NCBI RefSeq assembly: GCF_012034205.1
Contig: NZ_JAATEM010000026.1
Location: 59,560 to 123,559 of the forward strand
Length of the DNA: 64,000 nt
Direction: 5' to 3'
Origin: Streptomyces composti
Lineage (GTDB): Bacteria; Actinomycetota; Actinomycetes; Streptomycetales; Streptomycetaceae
Shown here: piece after piece, positions 7,433 to 15,554 of the stretch
Numbering within the stretch: the first letter of the stretch is position 1
Layout of the letters: each line of letters opens with the position of its first letter
Position numbers and translations under genes: made by a program
Notes under the pieces: model-generated
What the model was told of the DNA's origin: nothing
What the model saw: only the letters and a program-made list of their open reading frames with translations
The model's database searches: none

Positions 7433-8635
7433 CTACCGGAACGCGTCGATCCCGGTGAGCGCCTTGCCCAGCACCAGCTGGTGCATCTCCACGGTGCCCT
7501 CGTAGGTGAGCACCGACTCCAGGTTCGTCGCGTGCCGCATCACGGGGTACTCCAGCGAGATCCCGTTGGCACCGAGGATCGTGCGGGCCGTGCGGCAGAT
7601 GTCGATGGCCTCGCGGACGTTGTTGAGCTTGCCGAAGCTGACCTGCTCGGGACGCAGGCGGCCGGCGTCCATGCGCCGCCCCAGATGATGGGCGAGCAGA
7701 ATCCCCTTGTGCAGTTCGACCGCCATGTCGGCGAGTTTGGCCTGGGTCAGCTGGAATCCGCCGATGGGCCGCCCGAACTGCTCCCGCGACTTGGCGTAGT
7801 CGACCGCCGCCTCGAAACAGCTGCGCGCGGCGCCCATGGCCCCCCAGACGATCCCGTACCGCGCGTGCGACAGACAGCTCAGCGGGCCGCGCAGCCCGGT
7901 GACCTCGGGCAGCACCGCGTCGGCGGGCAGCCGGACGTCGTCGAGGACGAGCTCGCTGGTGACGGAGGCGCGCAGCGACCACTTGTGCTTGATCTCGGGT
8001 GCGGAGAAGCCGGGGGCGTCGGTCGGCACGGCGAAGCCGCGGATGCCCTCGTCGGTCTGCGCCCAGACGACCGCCACCCCGGCCACCGAGCCGTTGGTGA
8101 TCCACATCTTGCGCCCGTTGAGGACCCAGTCGGAGCCGTCGCGCTTGGCGTGGGTGCGCATCGAGGCCGGGTCCGAGCCGTGGTCGGGTTCGGTGAGCCC
8201 GAAGCAGCCGATGACCTCACCGGACGCCATCCGCGGCAGCCACCGCTGCTTCTGCTCCTCGCTGCCGTAGCGGTGGATGGCGTACATCGCGAGCGAGCCC
8301 TGCACCGAGACCAGGGAGCGGATCCCGGAGTCGGCCGCCTCCAGCTCCAGGCAGGCCAGCCCGTACTGCACGGCACTGGCGCCCGCGCACCCGTAGCCGT
8401 CGAGGGACATGCCGAGGGCGCCGATCCCGCCCAGCTCGCGCGCCAGTTCCCGGATGCCGGGCAGCTCGCCCCTCTCGTACCAGTCGGCGATGTACGGCAG
8501 CACCCGGTCGGTCGCCCAGCCGCGCACGGTGTCCCGGATCGCCAGGTCCTCCGGCTCCAGCAGATCGTCGATGCCGAGCGGGTCTGCGGGGTCGAAGGGC
8601 GGCAGCTTCGCGGACTTCGCTGACTTCGCGGTCAT
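7433..8635 (-). CDS. Acyl-CoA dehydrogenase, glutaryl-CoA dehydrogenase-like
   Basis: A 400-residue FAD-dependent acyl-CoA dehydrogenase with the N-terminal helical, middle beta and C-terminal helical domains. FAD-binding segments CFGLTEPDHGSDP (about 146) and WITNGSVAGVAVVWA (about 178) are present. The catalytic glutamate is in TYEGTVEMHQLVLG (about 380), the position used by glutaryl-CoA dehydrogenases. It oxidises acyl-CoA to enoyl-CoA, with electrons passing to ETF; lysine/tryptophan catabolism is one likely role. The start ATG follows GGAGG. A perfect palindrome sits 20-37 bp upstream. Substrate assignment is tentative because the family is large in Streptomyces. Confidence 0.85.
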   Translation of the reverse strand: MTAKSAKSAKLPPFDPADPLGIDDLLEPEDLAIRDTVRGWATDRVLPYIADWYERGELPGIRELARELGGIGALGMSLDGYGCAGASAVQYGLACLELEAADSGIRSLVSVQGSLAMYAIHRYGSEEQKQRWLPRMASGEVIGCFGLTEPDHGSDPASMRTHAKRDGSDWVLNGRKMWITNGSVAGVAVVWAQTDEGIRGFAVPTDAPGFSAPEIKHKWSLRASVTSELVLDDVRLPADAVLPEVTGLRGPLSCLSHARYGIVWGAMGAARSCFEAAVDYAKSREQFGRPIGGFQLTQAKLADMAVELHKGILLAHHLGRRMDAGRLRPEQVSFGKLNNVREAIDICRTARTILGANGISLEYPVMRHATNLESVLTYEGTVEMHQLVLGKALTGIDAFR

Positions 8636-8655
8636 GGGACCTCCGGGGACGGTGC

Positions 8656-8672
8656 GACTAGCAGTGCTAGTC
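8656..8672. promoter_or_regulatory. Perfect 17-bp palindrome, operator of acyl-CoA dehydrogenase gene
   Basis: GACTAGCA-G-TGCTAGTC is an exact 8-1-8 dyad, 21 bp upstream of the acyl-CoA dehydrogenase ATG (8635) and overlapping the expected promoter. The CTAGCA/TGCTAG style is typical of TetR-family operators that control acyl-CoA metabolism. No TetR gene lies in the window. Confidence 0.65.
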
Positions 8673-8736
8673 AGGCGGTCGGGGCGACGTTACGACGCGG
8701 TCCGCCGCGCGTCCAGCCCGGCCCCGCGGCGGGGGA

Positions 8737-10347
8737 TCACACCTTCAGCTCGGAGACCCGGGGCTCCGCGGCCTCGCGGGGAGCGGGCACGTCCAGGACC
8801 GGCGGCTCGCACTGCATCCGGCGCGGCAGCCGCAGCGCCATCGCCGCGCCGAGCAGCAGCAGTCCCGCGCTGACCAGCAGCGTCACATGCAGGCCGTGCA
8901 CGAAGGAGTGGCGGGCGGCGTTGCGCAGGGCGGTCCCGGCGGGGCCGCCGAGCTGGGCGGCGACCTCGTAGGCCTCACCCAGTGAGTGCGAGGCGGACGC
9001 CGACGCCCGCTCGGGCACCCCGGGCACATTGCTGAGGCCGGGGGCGTAGGCGGCGTTCATGACGCTGCCGAGGAGCGCGATGCCGATGCCGGCGCCGAGC
9101 TGGTAGGAGGTCTCGCCGATCGCCGCGGCGCCGCCCGCCTGCTCCGGGGGCGCCTCGCTCAGCATCGACTCGTACGCCCCGAACAGGGTGGTCTCCAGCC
9201 CGAAGCCGAGCAGCACGAAGCCGGCCAGCATCAGCGCCGGGTCGTCCTGGCTGCCCATCGCGGTGAGGGCCACCACGGCGGCGGCGGTCAGGCAGAAGCC
9301 GGCCGAGACCATGCGGCGCGGGCCGAACCGGCGCAGCATCCTGGCGCCCGCGAGACCCGCGGCCATCGCCGCGAAGGTCAGCGGCAGCAGCCTGAGACCG
9401 GTCTCCAGCGGGGACAGGCCGAGCACCAGCTGGAGGTACTGGGCGGCGATCAGCTCCAGGCCGACCAGCGCGAGCATGGCCAGCACGATGCAGCCCACCG
9501 AGGTGCTGAACGCGGGCCGGGAGAAGGTCCTGAGGTCGATCAGGGGATGCGCACGGCGCCGCTGCCGGCGGACGAAGACGGCGAGCAGCACGGCCCCGGC
9601 GAGCAGCAGCAGCACCGTGCCCGGGCCGGTGACGTGCTCGCCGCTGCCGAGCCGCTTCACCCCGTAGACCAGCGCGAACAGTCCGGCCGCCGCCATCAGC
9701 GCGCCGGCCACGTCCCACGGCCCCCGGCCGTCGCCCCTGGACTCCGGCAGCAGGATCCGGCCCACCGGGAGGCTGACCAGCATCAGCGGGATGTTGACCA
9801 GGAAGACCGAGCCCCACCAGAAGTGCTCCAGCAGGAAGCCGCCGAGCAGCGGCCCCACGGCGGCGCCCACCGCGGCGACCGCGCTCCACACGCCGATGGC
9901 GAGGGCGCGTTCGCGCCGGTCGGGGAAGACCTGGCGGAGGATCGACAGGGTGGCGGGCATGATCATGGCTCCGCCGACGCCGAGCAGCGCCCGCGCCACG
10001 ATGAGGACCTGGGCGTTGTCCGCGAAGGCCGCCATGCCGGAGGCGAGGCCGAAGAGGGCGTAGCCGAGCAGGAGGACGCGTCTGCGGCCGATCCGGTCGC
10101 CGAGCGTGCCGAAGAGGATCAGCAGCGAGGCGCACACCAGCGGATAGGCGTCGACGATCCAGAGCAGCTCGATCGCGCCGGGCCTGAGATCCTCGGTGAC
10201 GGCGGGGACCGCCACGTGGAGCACGGTGGCGTCGACGGCGACCAGCAGCAGGCTGACGCAGAGGACGACGAGCACCACCCAGCGGTTGGCACCGGCCCCG
10301 GCCGCCCGACGGCGCAGCCCACCGGCGGCCGTGGTCGTCCCGGACAT
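8737..10347 (-). CDS. MFS drug efflux transporter, DHA2 (EmrB/QacA) family
   Basis: A 536-residue membrane protein with about 14 transmembrane segments, the DHA2 layout. Motif A appears as GTLGDRIGRRRVLLLGYALFG (about 82-102), and motif C-like residues are in AVAAVGAAVGPLLGGFLLEH (about 155-175). The N-terminus is short, with SGTTTAAGG before an arginine cluster; the C-terminus is cytoplasmic and polar. It is likely a proton-driven exporter of hydrophobic compounds or antibiotics. GGGAGG seven bases upstream fixes the ATG. No regulator adjoins it. Substrate unknown. Confidence 0.87.
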   Translation of the reverse strand: MSGTTTAAGGLRRRAAGAGANRWVVLVVLCVSLLLVAVDATVLHVAVPAVTEDLRPGAIELLWIVDAYPLVCASLLILFGTLGDRIGRRRVLLLGYALFGLASGMAAFADNAQVLIVARALLGVGGAMIMPATLSILRQVFPDRRERALAIGVWSAVAAVGAAVGPLLGGFLLEHFWWGSVFLVNIPLMLVSLPVGRILLPESRGDGRGPWDVAGALMAAAGLFALVYGVKRLGSGEHVTGPGTVLLLLAGAVLLAVFVRRQRRRAHPLIDLRTFSRPAFSTSVGCIVLAMLALVGLELIAAQYLQLVLGLSPLETGLRLLPLTFAAMAAGLAGARMLRRFGPRRMVSAGFCLTAAAVVALTAMGSQDDPALMLAGFVLLGFGLETTLFGAYESMLSEAPPEQAGGAAAIGETSYQLGAGIGIALLGSVMNAAYAPGLSNVPGVPERASASASHSLGEAYEVAAQLGGPAGTALRNAARHSFVHGLHVTLLVSAGLLLLGAAMALRLPRRMQCEPPVLDVPAPREAAEPRVSELKV

Positions 10348-10591
10348 GTACGTACCTCCCAGATGTTCCCTCGCGTCGGCGGGCCCGCGGGGTGGGGACT
10401 CCCCGCGGCTCGGCCGGGAAGGAGCGGTGTCCCCGGCCCGCGCAACGACATGGCGAGTGACACGTCAGCGTACGCGAGTGAGAGCCGTGGTCGAGTGGTG
10501 GGCCTCTCATCACATCTGTGAGATCGCTGTGGCGTACACCACTCACGGGGGTGACAAGGCCCCGGCGGGCGGGCCGGCGGTCGTTCCGGTC

Positions 10592-10605
10592 GATAATCGG
10601 GCAGG
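10592..10605 (+). promoter_or_regulatory. -10 element giving a leaderless start
   Basis: GATAAT at 10592-10597 is separated by 7 nt from the GTG at 10605, so the expected transcription start is at or next to the start codon. No Shine-Dalgarno sequence is present. Confidence 0.6.
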
Positions 10606-11798
10606 TGACCGCTCTTGCACCGCGTGCCGCGGCCCCTCCCGCCCCTCTCCTGCGCCGGGCCGCCCCGGCGCTCCTCGGCTACGCCGCCGTCCGGGCCCTC
10701 GGCATCGCCGTCCTGGTGCTGTGGAGCGAGGCGCGCGGCAGGAGCGCGTACACCCTGCTGACGGCCCGCTGGGACGCGCTCTGGTACACCCGGGTCGCCG
10801 ATCTCGGCTACGGCTACGAGGTGCGGCTGCCGAACGGGGACGTGCACTCGAACCTGGCGTTCTTCCCGCTGCTGCCCTGGCTGGAGCGGCTGGTGGCGGC
10901 GGTGTCGCCGCTGTCGTCCGCGGACGGCGGCTTCCTGGTGAGCCTGCTCGCCTCGCTCGCCGCGGCCTGCGGCATCTACGCGGTGGCGGAGCATGTGCAC
11001 GGCCACCGGGCGGGGGTGTGCGCCGTCCTGCTGTGGGCGGTGCTGCCGGTGGGCGTGGTGCAGTCGATGGCCTACAGCGAGTCGCTGTTCACCGCGCTGG
11101 CCGCCTGGGCCCTGTTCGCCGTCCTGACGGGACGCTGGCTCGCCGCGGGCGCCCTGGCCGTGCTGGCCGGCCTGACCCGCCCGGTGGGCCTCGCGGTGGT
11201 GGCGGCCGTCTGGGCGGCCGGGAGCCTCTGCCTGCTGCGCGGCCGCAGCACGGAGCCGGACGGCGGCGCACGGCTCCCGGCGCGCGCCGCCCCCCGTGAC
11301 CGGCTGCGGCTCCTTCTCGGCATGGCTGTCGCCCCGCTGGGCGTGGCCGGCTATGTGCTGTGGGTGGGGCGGCGGACCGGAGACGGCGTCTTCGGCTACC
11401 TGAAGGTGCAGGCCGGGTGGCGGAACGGGTTCGACGGGGGGTACGCCTTCGCCCGGTTCGTCGCCGGGAAGTTCACCTCGTTCCCTTCGGTCCTGGCCGG
11501 GCTGGGTCTCGTCGCCGGGGTGGCGCTGGTGGTGTGGCTGTACGTGCTCTGCGTACGGCAGCGCCAGCCGCTCCCGCTCCTGGTGTACGCCGGAGTCGTC
11601 ACCGCGCTCGCCCTGTGCGCCTCGAGCTACTTCGGCTCCAAGCCGCGTCTGCTGCTGCCGGCCTTCCCGCTGCTGCTGCCCCCGGCCATGGCCCTGGCGA
11701 AGCGGGGCAGGCGTACCACGACGGCGGTGCTCGGTGCGTGCGCGGTGATCTCCGCGGTGTACGGGGCCTTCTGGCTGAACGGCTCGGGCCCTCCGTGA
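10605..11798 (+). CDS. PIG-V-like (GT-C) mannosyltransferase, membrane protein
   Basis: A 397-residue polytopic membrane protein of about 9-10 segments. After the first segment comes RWDALWYTRVADLGYGYE (residues about 47-64), the aspartate-containing loop typical of PIG-V/Mannosyl_trans2 glycosyltransferases that use polyprenyl-phosphate mannose outside the membrane. NLAFFPLLPWLERL and SMAYSESLFTALAAW are further family blocks. A role in protein or lipid mannosylation is inferred. The GTG at 10605 is preferred to the upstream in-frame ATG at 10518, because GATAAT sits 7 nt before it and the 29 upstream residues are arginine-rich and non-conserved in style. Confidence 0.72.
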   Translation: MTALAPRAAAPPAPLLRRAAPALLGYAAVRALGIAVLVLWSEARGRSAYTLLTARWDALWYTRVADLGYGYEVRLPNGDVHSNLAFFPLLPWLERLVAAVSPLSSADGGFLVSLLASLAAACGIYAVAEHVHGHRAGVCAVLLWAVLPVGVVQSMAYSESLFTALAAWALFAVLTGRWLAAGALAVLAGLTRPVGLAVVAAVWAAGSLCLLRGRSTEPDGGARLPARAAPRDRLRLLLGMAVAPLGVAGYVLWVGRRTGDGVFGYLKVQAGWRNGFDGGYAFARFVAGKFTSFPSVLAGLGLVAGVALVVWLYVLCVRQRQPLPLLVYAGVVTALALCASSYFGSKPRLLLPAFPLLLPPAMALAKRGRRTTTAVLGACAVISAVYGAFWLNGSGPP

Positions 11799-12022
11799 CC
11801 GCTCGGGCCCTCCGCGATCGTCCGGGAAATGCCGGGACAGGCCCTGGTGAACAATGGAAGAAGGCGCAACCAATTCACCGTCCGTAATGATCGGGAGAAT
11901 TGAAATCCACGGCCTCCGCCGATTGCAGAAATGCCCGCATCAAAGGCGCAGCTGAGAGGAATGCCACATCACATCGTCATCACAAAGCCGCTGATTCGAC
12001 GGGGCCCAGCGCTCACTCGCTG

Positions 12023-12036
12023 TAACGTCGATCGGG
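12023..12036 (+). promoter_or_regulatory. -10 element giving a leaderless start
   Basis: TAACGT at 12023-12028 is followed by 7 nt and the GTG start at 12036 of the PAP2 gene. There is no ribosome-binding site. Confidence 0.6.
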
Positions 12037-13037
12037 TGCGTACCGAACGGAAGCCCACCCGACTGGACCGGGTGTTCGCGAGGCTGGATCGTGAGCCGGA
12101 ACGACCGGCTCACATCGACGTGCCGCGGATGAGCCGGCACCGGGTGGTGCTCTTCGGCGCCACTCTGGCCTTCTACCTGGCGATCGTGTGGGCCGTGCTC
12201 GACACCTCCTGGCTGGTCCGGCTGGACTGGCAGGTGATGTTCTTCCGTCCCTATGAGCAGTGGTCCGAACTGCACGCCTTCGTGGACTACTACGTGGTCC
12301 TCGGCCAGCGCGGTCCGACCGCGGTGATGGTCGCGGCCTGGCTGGGCTGGCGCTCCTGGCGGCAGCACACACTGCGCCCGCTGCTCGCGCTCGGGGTCTC
12401 CCTGCTGCTGCTCAACATCACCGTGGGCGCCGCCAAGTACGGCATGGGGCGCCTGGGGCCGCACTACGCAACGGAGATCGGCTCCAACGAGATGTTCCTC
12501 GGCGGGGACATATTTCCCAGCGGTCACACCGCGAACGCCGTGGTGACCTGGGGGATCCTCGCCTATCTGGCCTCCACCCCGCGGGCCCGGCGCTGGCTGT
12601 CGGCGCTGTCCGCGGTGACCTCGCTCGGCGTGGGCATGGCCACCGTCTACCTCGGTACGCACTGGCTGAGCGATGTGCTTCTCGGCTGGGCGGCGGGCCT
12701 GCTGATCCTGCTGGCGCTGCCCTGGTTCGAGCCGCTGATCGCCCGCTCCGAGACCCGGATCCTGGAGCTGCGGGACCGCTGGCGCGACCGCCGCAGGGCC
12801 ACCGGGCTCCGGCCCGCCGGTGCTCCGGTGGTGCTCACGCCGCTGTCCGGCCGCGACGACGCCCCGGCGCGGGAGCCGGTCGGCGCGGGCCGCGCGGGCG
12901 GCCGCCCGCCCGCCTATCTGGCGCCGGGACCGCACACCACGCGCGCGGAGCGCACCCCGGTCACCCCGGCCGGCAGCCGCCGCCCGGGGCCCGAACGGCA
13001 CCACCCGCGCGGCACCTCGCCCGCCGGCCGGCCCTGA
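12036..13037 (+). CDS. PAP2-family membrane phosphatase
   Basis: 333 residues, with about six membrane segments between residues 35 and 215. Phosphatase motifs: KYGMGRLGPHY (variant of K-x6-RP), FPSGHTANAV (PSGH), and HWLSDVLLG (H-x3-D with Thr-His before it). Such enzymes remove phosphate from undecaprenyl pyrophosphate, phosphatidate or similar lipids at the outer face of the membrane. The C-terminal 100 residues are a proline/arginine-rich cytoplasmic tail of unknown role. GTG at 12036 is chosen over the ATG at 11931 because of the TAACGT leaderless promoter; the residues between look non-coding. It follows the mannosyltransferase, so a joint lipid-linked sugar role is possible. Confidence 0.82.
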   Translation: MRTERKPTRLDRVFARLDREPERPAHIDVPRMSRHRVVLFGATLAFYLAIVWAVLDTSWLVRLDWQVMFFRPYEQWSELHAFVDYYVVLGQRGPTAVMVAAWLGWRSWRQHTLRPLLALGVSLLLLNITVGAAKYGMGRLGPHYATEIGSNEMFLGGDIFPSGHTANAVVTWGILAYLASTPRARRWLSALSAVTSLGVGMATVYLGTHWLSDVLLGWAAGLLILLALPWFEPLIARSETRILELRDRWRDRRRATGLRPAGAPVVLTPLSGRDDAPAREPVGAGRAGGRPPAYLAPGPHTTRAERTPVTPAGSRRPGPERHHPRGTSPAGRP

Positions 13038-13075
13038 AGCCGGCCGTCCGGACATCCCGCACCTGCGCACGAGCA

Positions 13076-13106
13076 AGGCCCCGGCTCCTTCGCGGAACCG
13101 GGGCCT
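13076..13106 (+). terminator. Terminator after PAP2 gene
   Basis: AGGCCCCGG and CCGGGGCCT (9 bp) flank a 13-nt loop that can pair further (TCC with GGA). It begins 38 bp after the PAP2 stop and also lies beyond the stop of the convergent I78 gene. Confidence 0.75.
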
Positions 13107-13182
13107 CGGTGCGGATGGCCGGCCCTTCCGGGCGCCGCTGAGGAGGCCGTGGGCCGGTGCGGGCCGCTGCCGTGCGTGGCCT

Positions 13183-13398
13183 TCAGCCCTTCCAGGCCCG
13201 CGCCACCCGGCCGTCCTTCACCTCGAAGTTCAGCCGGCCCACCCGGTACTCCATGGTGATGATCGCGCCGGGCGGCAGGGACCGCACCGTCGGCCAGCCG
13301 CGTTCGCGCGCCAGGTCCTCGGCGCGGCCGGCGGCCAGGCCCACATAGGCGTCCGGGTTGTCGTCGGGTTCCGCGGAGGGTGTCGGGATGGGTGCCAT
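13183..13398 (-). CDS. Peptidase inhibitor I78-family protein
   Basis: 71 residues. The pattern AYVGLAAGRAEDLARERGWPTVRSL (first half, split here only by eye) and ITMEYRVGRLNFEVKDGRV matches the Inhibitor_I78 domain, with the EYR-x2-RLN signature and a small terminal strand. I78 proteins bind serine proteases of the subtilisin/chymotrypsin type. There is no signal peptide, so it would act inside the cell unless exported another way. The ATG at 13398 follows TAGCGT-N6, a leaderless arrangement. Two secreted serine proteases lie about 8 kb away, but there is no direct evidence of a link. Confidence 0.75.
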   Translation of the reverse strand: MAPIPTPSAEPDDNPDAYVGLAAGRAEDLARERGWPTVRSLPPGAIITMEYRVGRLNFEVKDGRVARAWKG

Positions 13399-13410
13399 GC
13401 GGCCACGCTA
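13398..13410 (-). promoter_or_regulatory. -10 element giving a leaderless start
   Basis: On the minus strand TAGCGT (13410-13405) is followed by GGCCGC and the ATG at 13398. There is no ribosome site. Confidence 0.6.
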
Positions 13411-13865
13411 TGCCCTGCCCGATGCGCGGGGAAGCCCGGCCTTCCCCGAGGGCCCCGCGTCTCCCGGGGGACCCCGGCCTGCGCCGGACGACCCCGGTGT
13501 CTGCCGGCGGTCACGCTTGTGTCACAGGATCACGACAGCCGACCGGTCCACGGACCGTCACACCAACGAGCGATTCTCGCCACCTTCCCCGGGCATTCGA
13601 ACGTGATTTCCGCGCGGCGCGCGAGAGCCTCGGTCCGGCCCCGAACCAATTCCCGGACCAGGGGGTCACAGGCGCATTTCCCGGCCCGGCCCGCAACCGC
13701 GGACGAATACCCGGGCGGCACGTCCCATTTCCGGATTCCGTCGTCCGTCCTGGCACGCCCCCTGTCGAAGCGCCCACCGGGCGAGCATCATGGCGGGCAC
13801 CCGCGGGAACGTGTGGCACGGGCCGTGGCGGGCCCGGCGCGTGAGAGCGAAGGGGCGAGGGAGCC
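13399..13865. other. Gene-free region between I78 gene and ctaD
   Basis: About 470 bp. It should hold the I78 promoter (reading left) and the ctaD promoter and leader (GCGAGGGAGCC before ATG 13866). Several stretches are less GC-rich (13550-13620). I see no ORF with coding character and no recognisable operator. Confidence 0.55.
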
Positions 13866-15554
13866 ATGGGGACGCAGACCGTTCAGGCGGCACCGGCGCC
13901 CGCGCCGACGCGGCGCGGACGCGTGATCATCGACTGGCTGACCACCACCGACCACAAGAAGATCGGCCACCTCTACCTGATCACGTCCTTCGCGTTCTTC
14001 CTGATCGGCGGCGCGATGGCGCTGGTGATGCGGGCCGAGCTGGGCCGCCCGGGGACCCAGATCGTCACCAACGAGCAGTTCAACCAGCTGTTCACCATGC
14101 ACGGGACGATCATGCTGCTGCTGTTCGCGACGCCCAGCTTCGCCGGGTTCGCCAATGAGCTGATGCCGCTGCAGATCGGCGCGCCGGACGTGGCGTTCCC
14201 GCGGCTGAACATGTTCTCGTACTGGCTGTTCCTGTTCGGCGGGCTGATCGTGCTGGGCTCGCTGGTGGTGACCGGAGGTCCGGCCGCCTTCGGCTGGTTC
14301 GCCTATGCGCCGCTCAACAGCCTGGAGTACTCGCCGGGTGTGGGCGCCGACCTGTGGATCATGGGGCTGGCGCTGGCGGGCTTCGGCACGATCCTCGGCG
14401 CGGTCAACTTCATCACCACCATCATCGGGATGCGCGCCCCCGGGATGACGATGTTCCGGATGCCGCTGTTCACCTGGAACACGCTGTTCACGTCGATCCT
14501 GATCCTGGTGGCGTTCCCGGTGCTCGCGGCGGCGCTGCTGGTGCTGGAGGCGGACCGCCGGTTCGGCTCGCACGTGTTCGACGCGGCCAACGGCGGCGCG
14601 ATTCTCTGGCAGCACCTGTTCTGGTTCTTCGGGCACCCCGAGGTCTACATCATCGCGCTGCCGTTCTTCGGCATCGTCACCGAGATCATTCCCGTGTTCT
14701 CCCGCAAACCGCTGTTCGGTTATCTCACGCTGGTCGGGGCCACCATGGCGATCACCGGTCTTTCGGTGGTGGTGTGGGCGCACCACATGTTCGCCACCGG
14801 TGCGGTACTGCTGCCGTTCTTCTCCTTCATGAGTTTCCTGATCGCGGTGCCGACGGGGGTGAAGTTCTTCAACTGGAGCGGCACCATGATCAAAGGTTCG
14901 CTCTCCTTCGAGACGCCGATGCTGTGGGCGACGGGCTTTCTGGTGACGTTCCTCTTCGGCGGTCTGTCCGGAGTGATCCTGGCGTCGCCGCCGCTGGACT
15001 TCCATGTGACGGACTCGTACTTCGTGGTGGCGCACTTCCACTACGTGGTGTTCGGCACGGTGGTGTTCGCGGTCTTCGCCGGCTTCTACTTCTGGTGGCC
15101 CAAGTTCACCGGGAAGATGCTCGACGAGAGACTCGGCAAGATCCATTTCTGGACGCTGTTCATCGGCTTCCACACCACGTTCCTGGTGCAGCACTGGCTG
15201 GGTGCCGAGGGCATGCCGCGCCGCTACGCGGACTACCTCGCCGCGGACGGCTTCACCGCGCTCAACACCGTCTCCACGATCGGCGCGTTCCTGCTGGGCA
15301 TGTCGACGCTGCCGTTCCTCTACAACGTCTGGAAGACCGCGAAGTACGGCCGGAAGGTCGGGGTGGACGATCCCTGGGGGTTCGGCCGCTCCCTGGAGTG
15401 GGCGACGTCCTGCCCGCCGCCGCGGCACAACTTCGTCACGCTGCCCCGGATCCGCTCGGAGTCGCCGGCGTTCGACCTGCATCACCCGGAGTACGCGGCC
15501 GTGACGCCGCAGCCCGAGCCGAAGCGCGAGCAAGCAGGTCACGAGCCTCGTTGA
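13866..15554 (+). CDS. ctaD: Cytochrome c oxidase subunit I (aa3 type), stand-alone copy
   Basis: A 562-residue haem-copper oxidase subunit I with 12 membrane segments. Ligand motifs are all present: low-spin haem His in FTMHGTIM (about 78), CuB His and cross-linked Tyr in FFGHPEVYI (about 258), the His pair in VWAHHMFATG (about 307), and haem a3/a His in VAHFHYVVFG (about 392). It catalyses O2 reduction with proton pumping in the cytoplasmic membrane. There is no ctaC, ctaE or assembly gene beside it, so it is probably an extra copy outside the main cta operon. Ribosome site GAGGGAG. Its last 119 bp overlap the WYL regulator gene on the other strand. Confidence 0.93.
   Translation: MGTQTVQAAPAPAPTRRGRVIIDWLTTTDHKKIGHLYLITSFAFFLIGGAMALVMRAELGRPGTQIVTNEQFNQLFTMHGTIMLLLFATPSFAGFANELMPLQIGAPDVAFPRLNMFSYWLFLFGGLIVLGSLVVTGGPAAFGWFAYAPLNSLEYSPGVGADLWIMGLALAGFGTILGAVNFITTIIGMRAPGMTMFRMPLFTWNTLFTSILILVAFPVLAAALLVLEADRRFGSHVFDAANGGAILWQHLFWFFGHPEVYIIALPFFGIVTEIIPVFSRKPLFGYLTLVGATMAITGLSVVVWAHHMFATGAVLLPFFSFMSFLIAVPTGVKFFNWSGTMIKGSLSFETPMLWATGFLVTFLFGGLSGVILASPPLDFHVTDSYFVVAHFHYVVFGTVVFAVFAGFYFWWPKFTGKMLDERLGKIHFWTLFIGFHTTFLVQHWLGAEGMPRRYADYLAADGFTALNTVSTIGAFLLGMSTLPFLYNVWKTAKYGRKVGVDDPWGFGRSLEWATSCPPPRHNFVTLPRIRSESPAFDLHHPEYAAVTPQPEPKREQAGHEPR

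Noticed and set aside
10450..10520. Operator for the MFS exporter around TGAC-AC-GTCA and repeated GCGAGTGA
   Set aside because: Short, imperfect and common in GC-rich sequence; no regulator gene nearby to support it.
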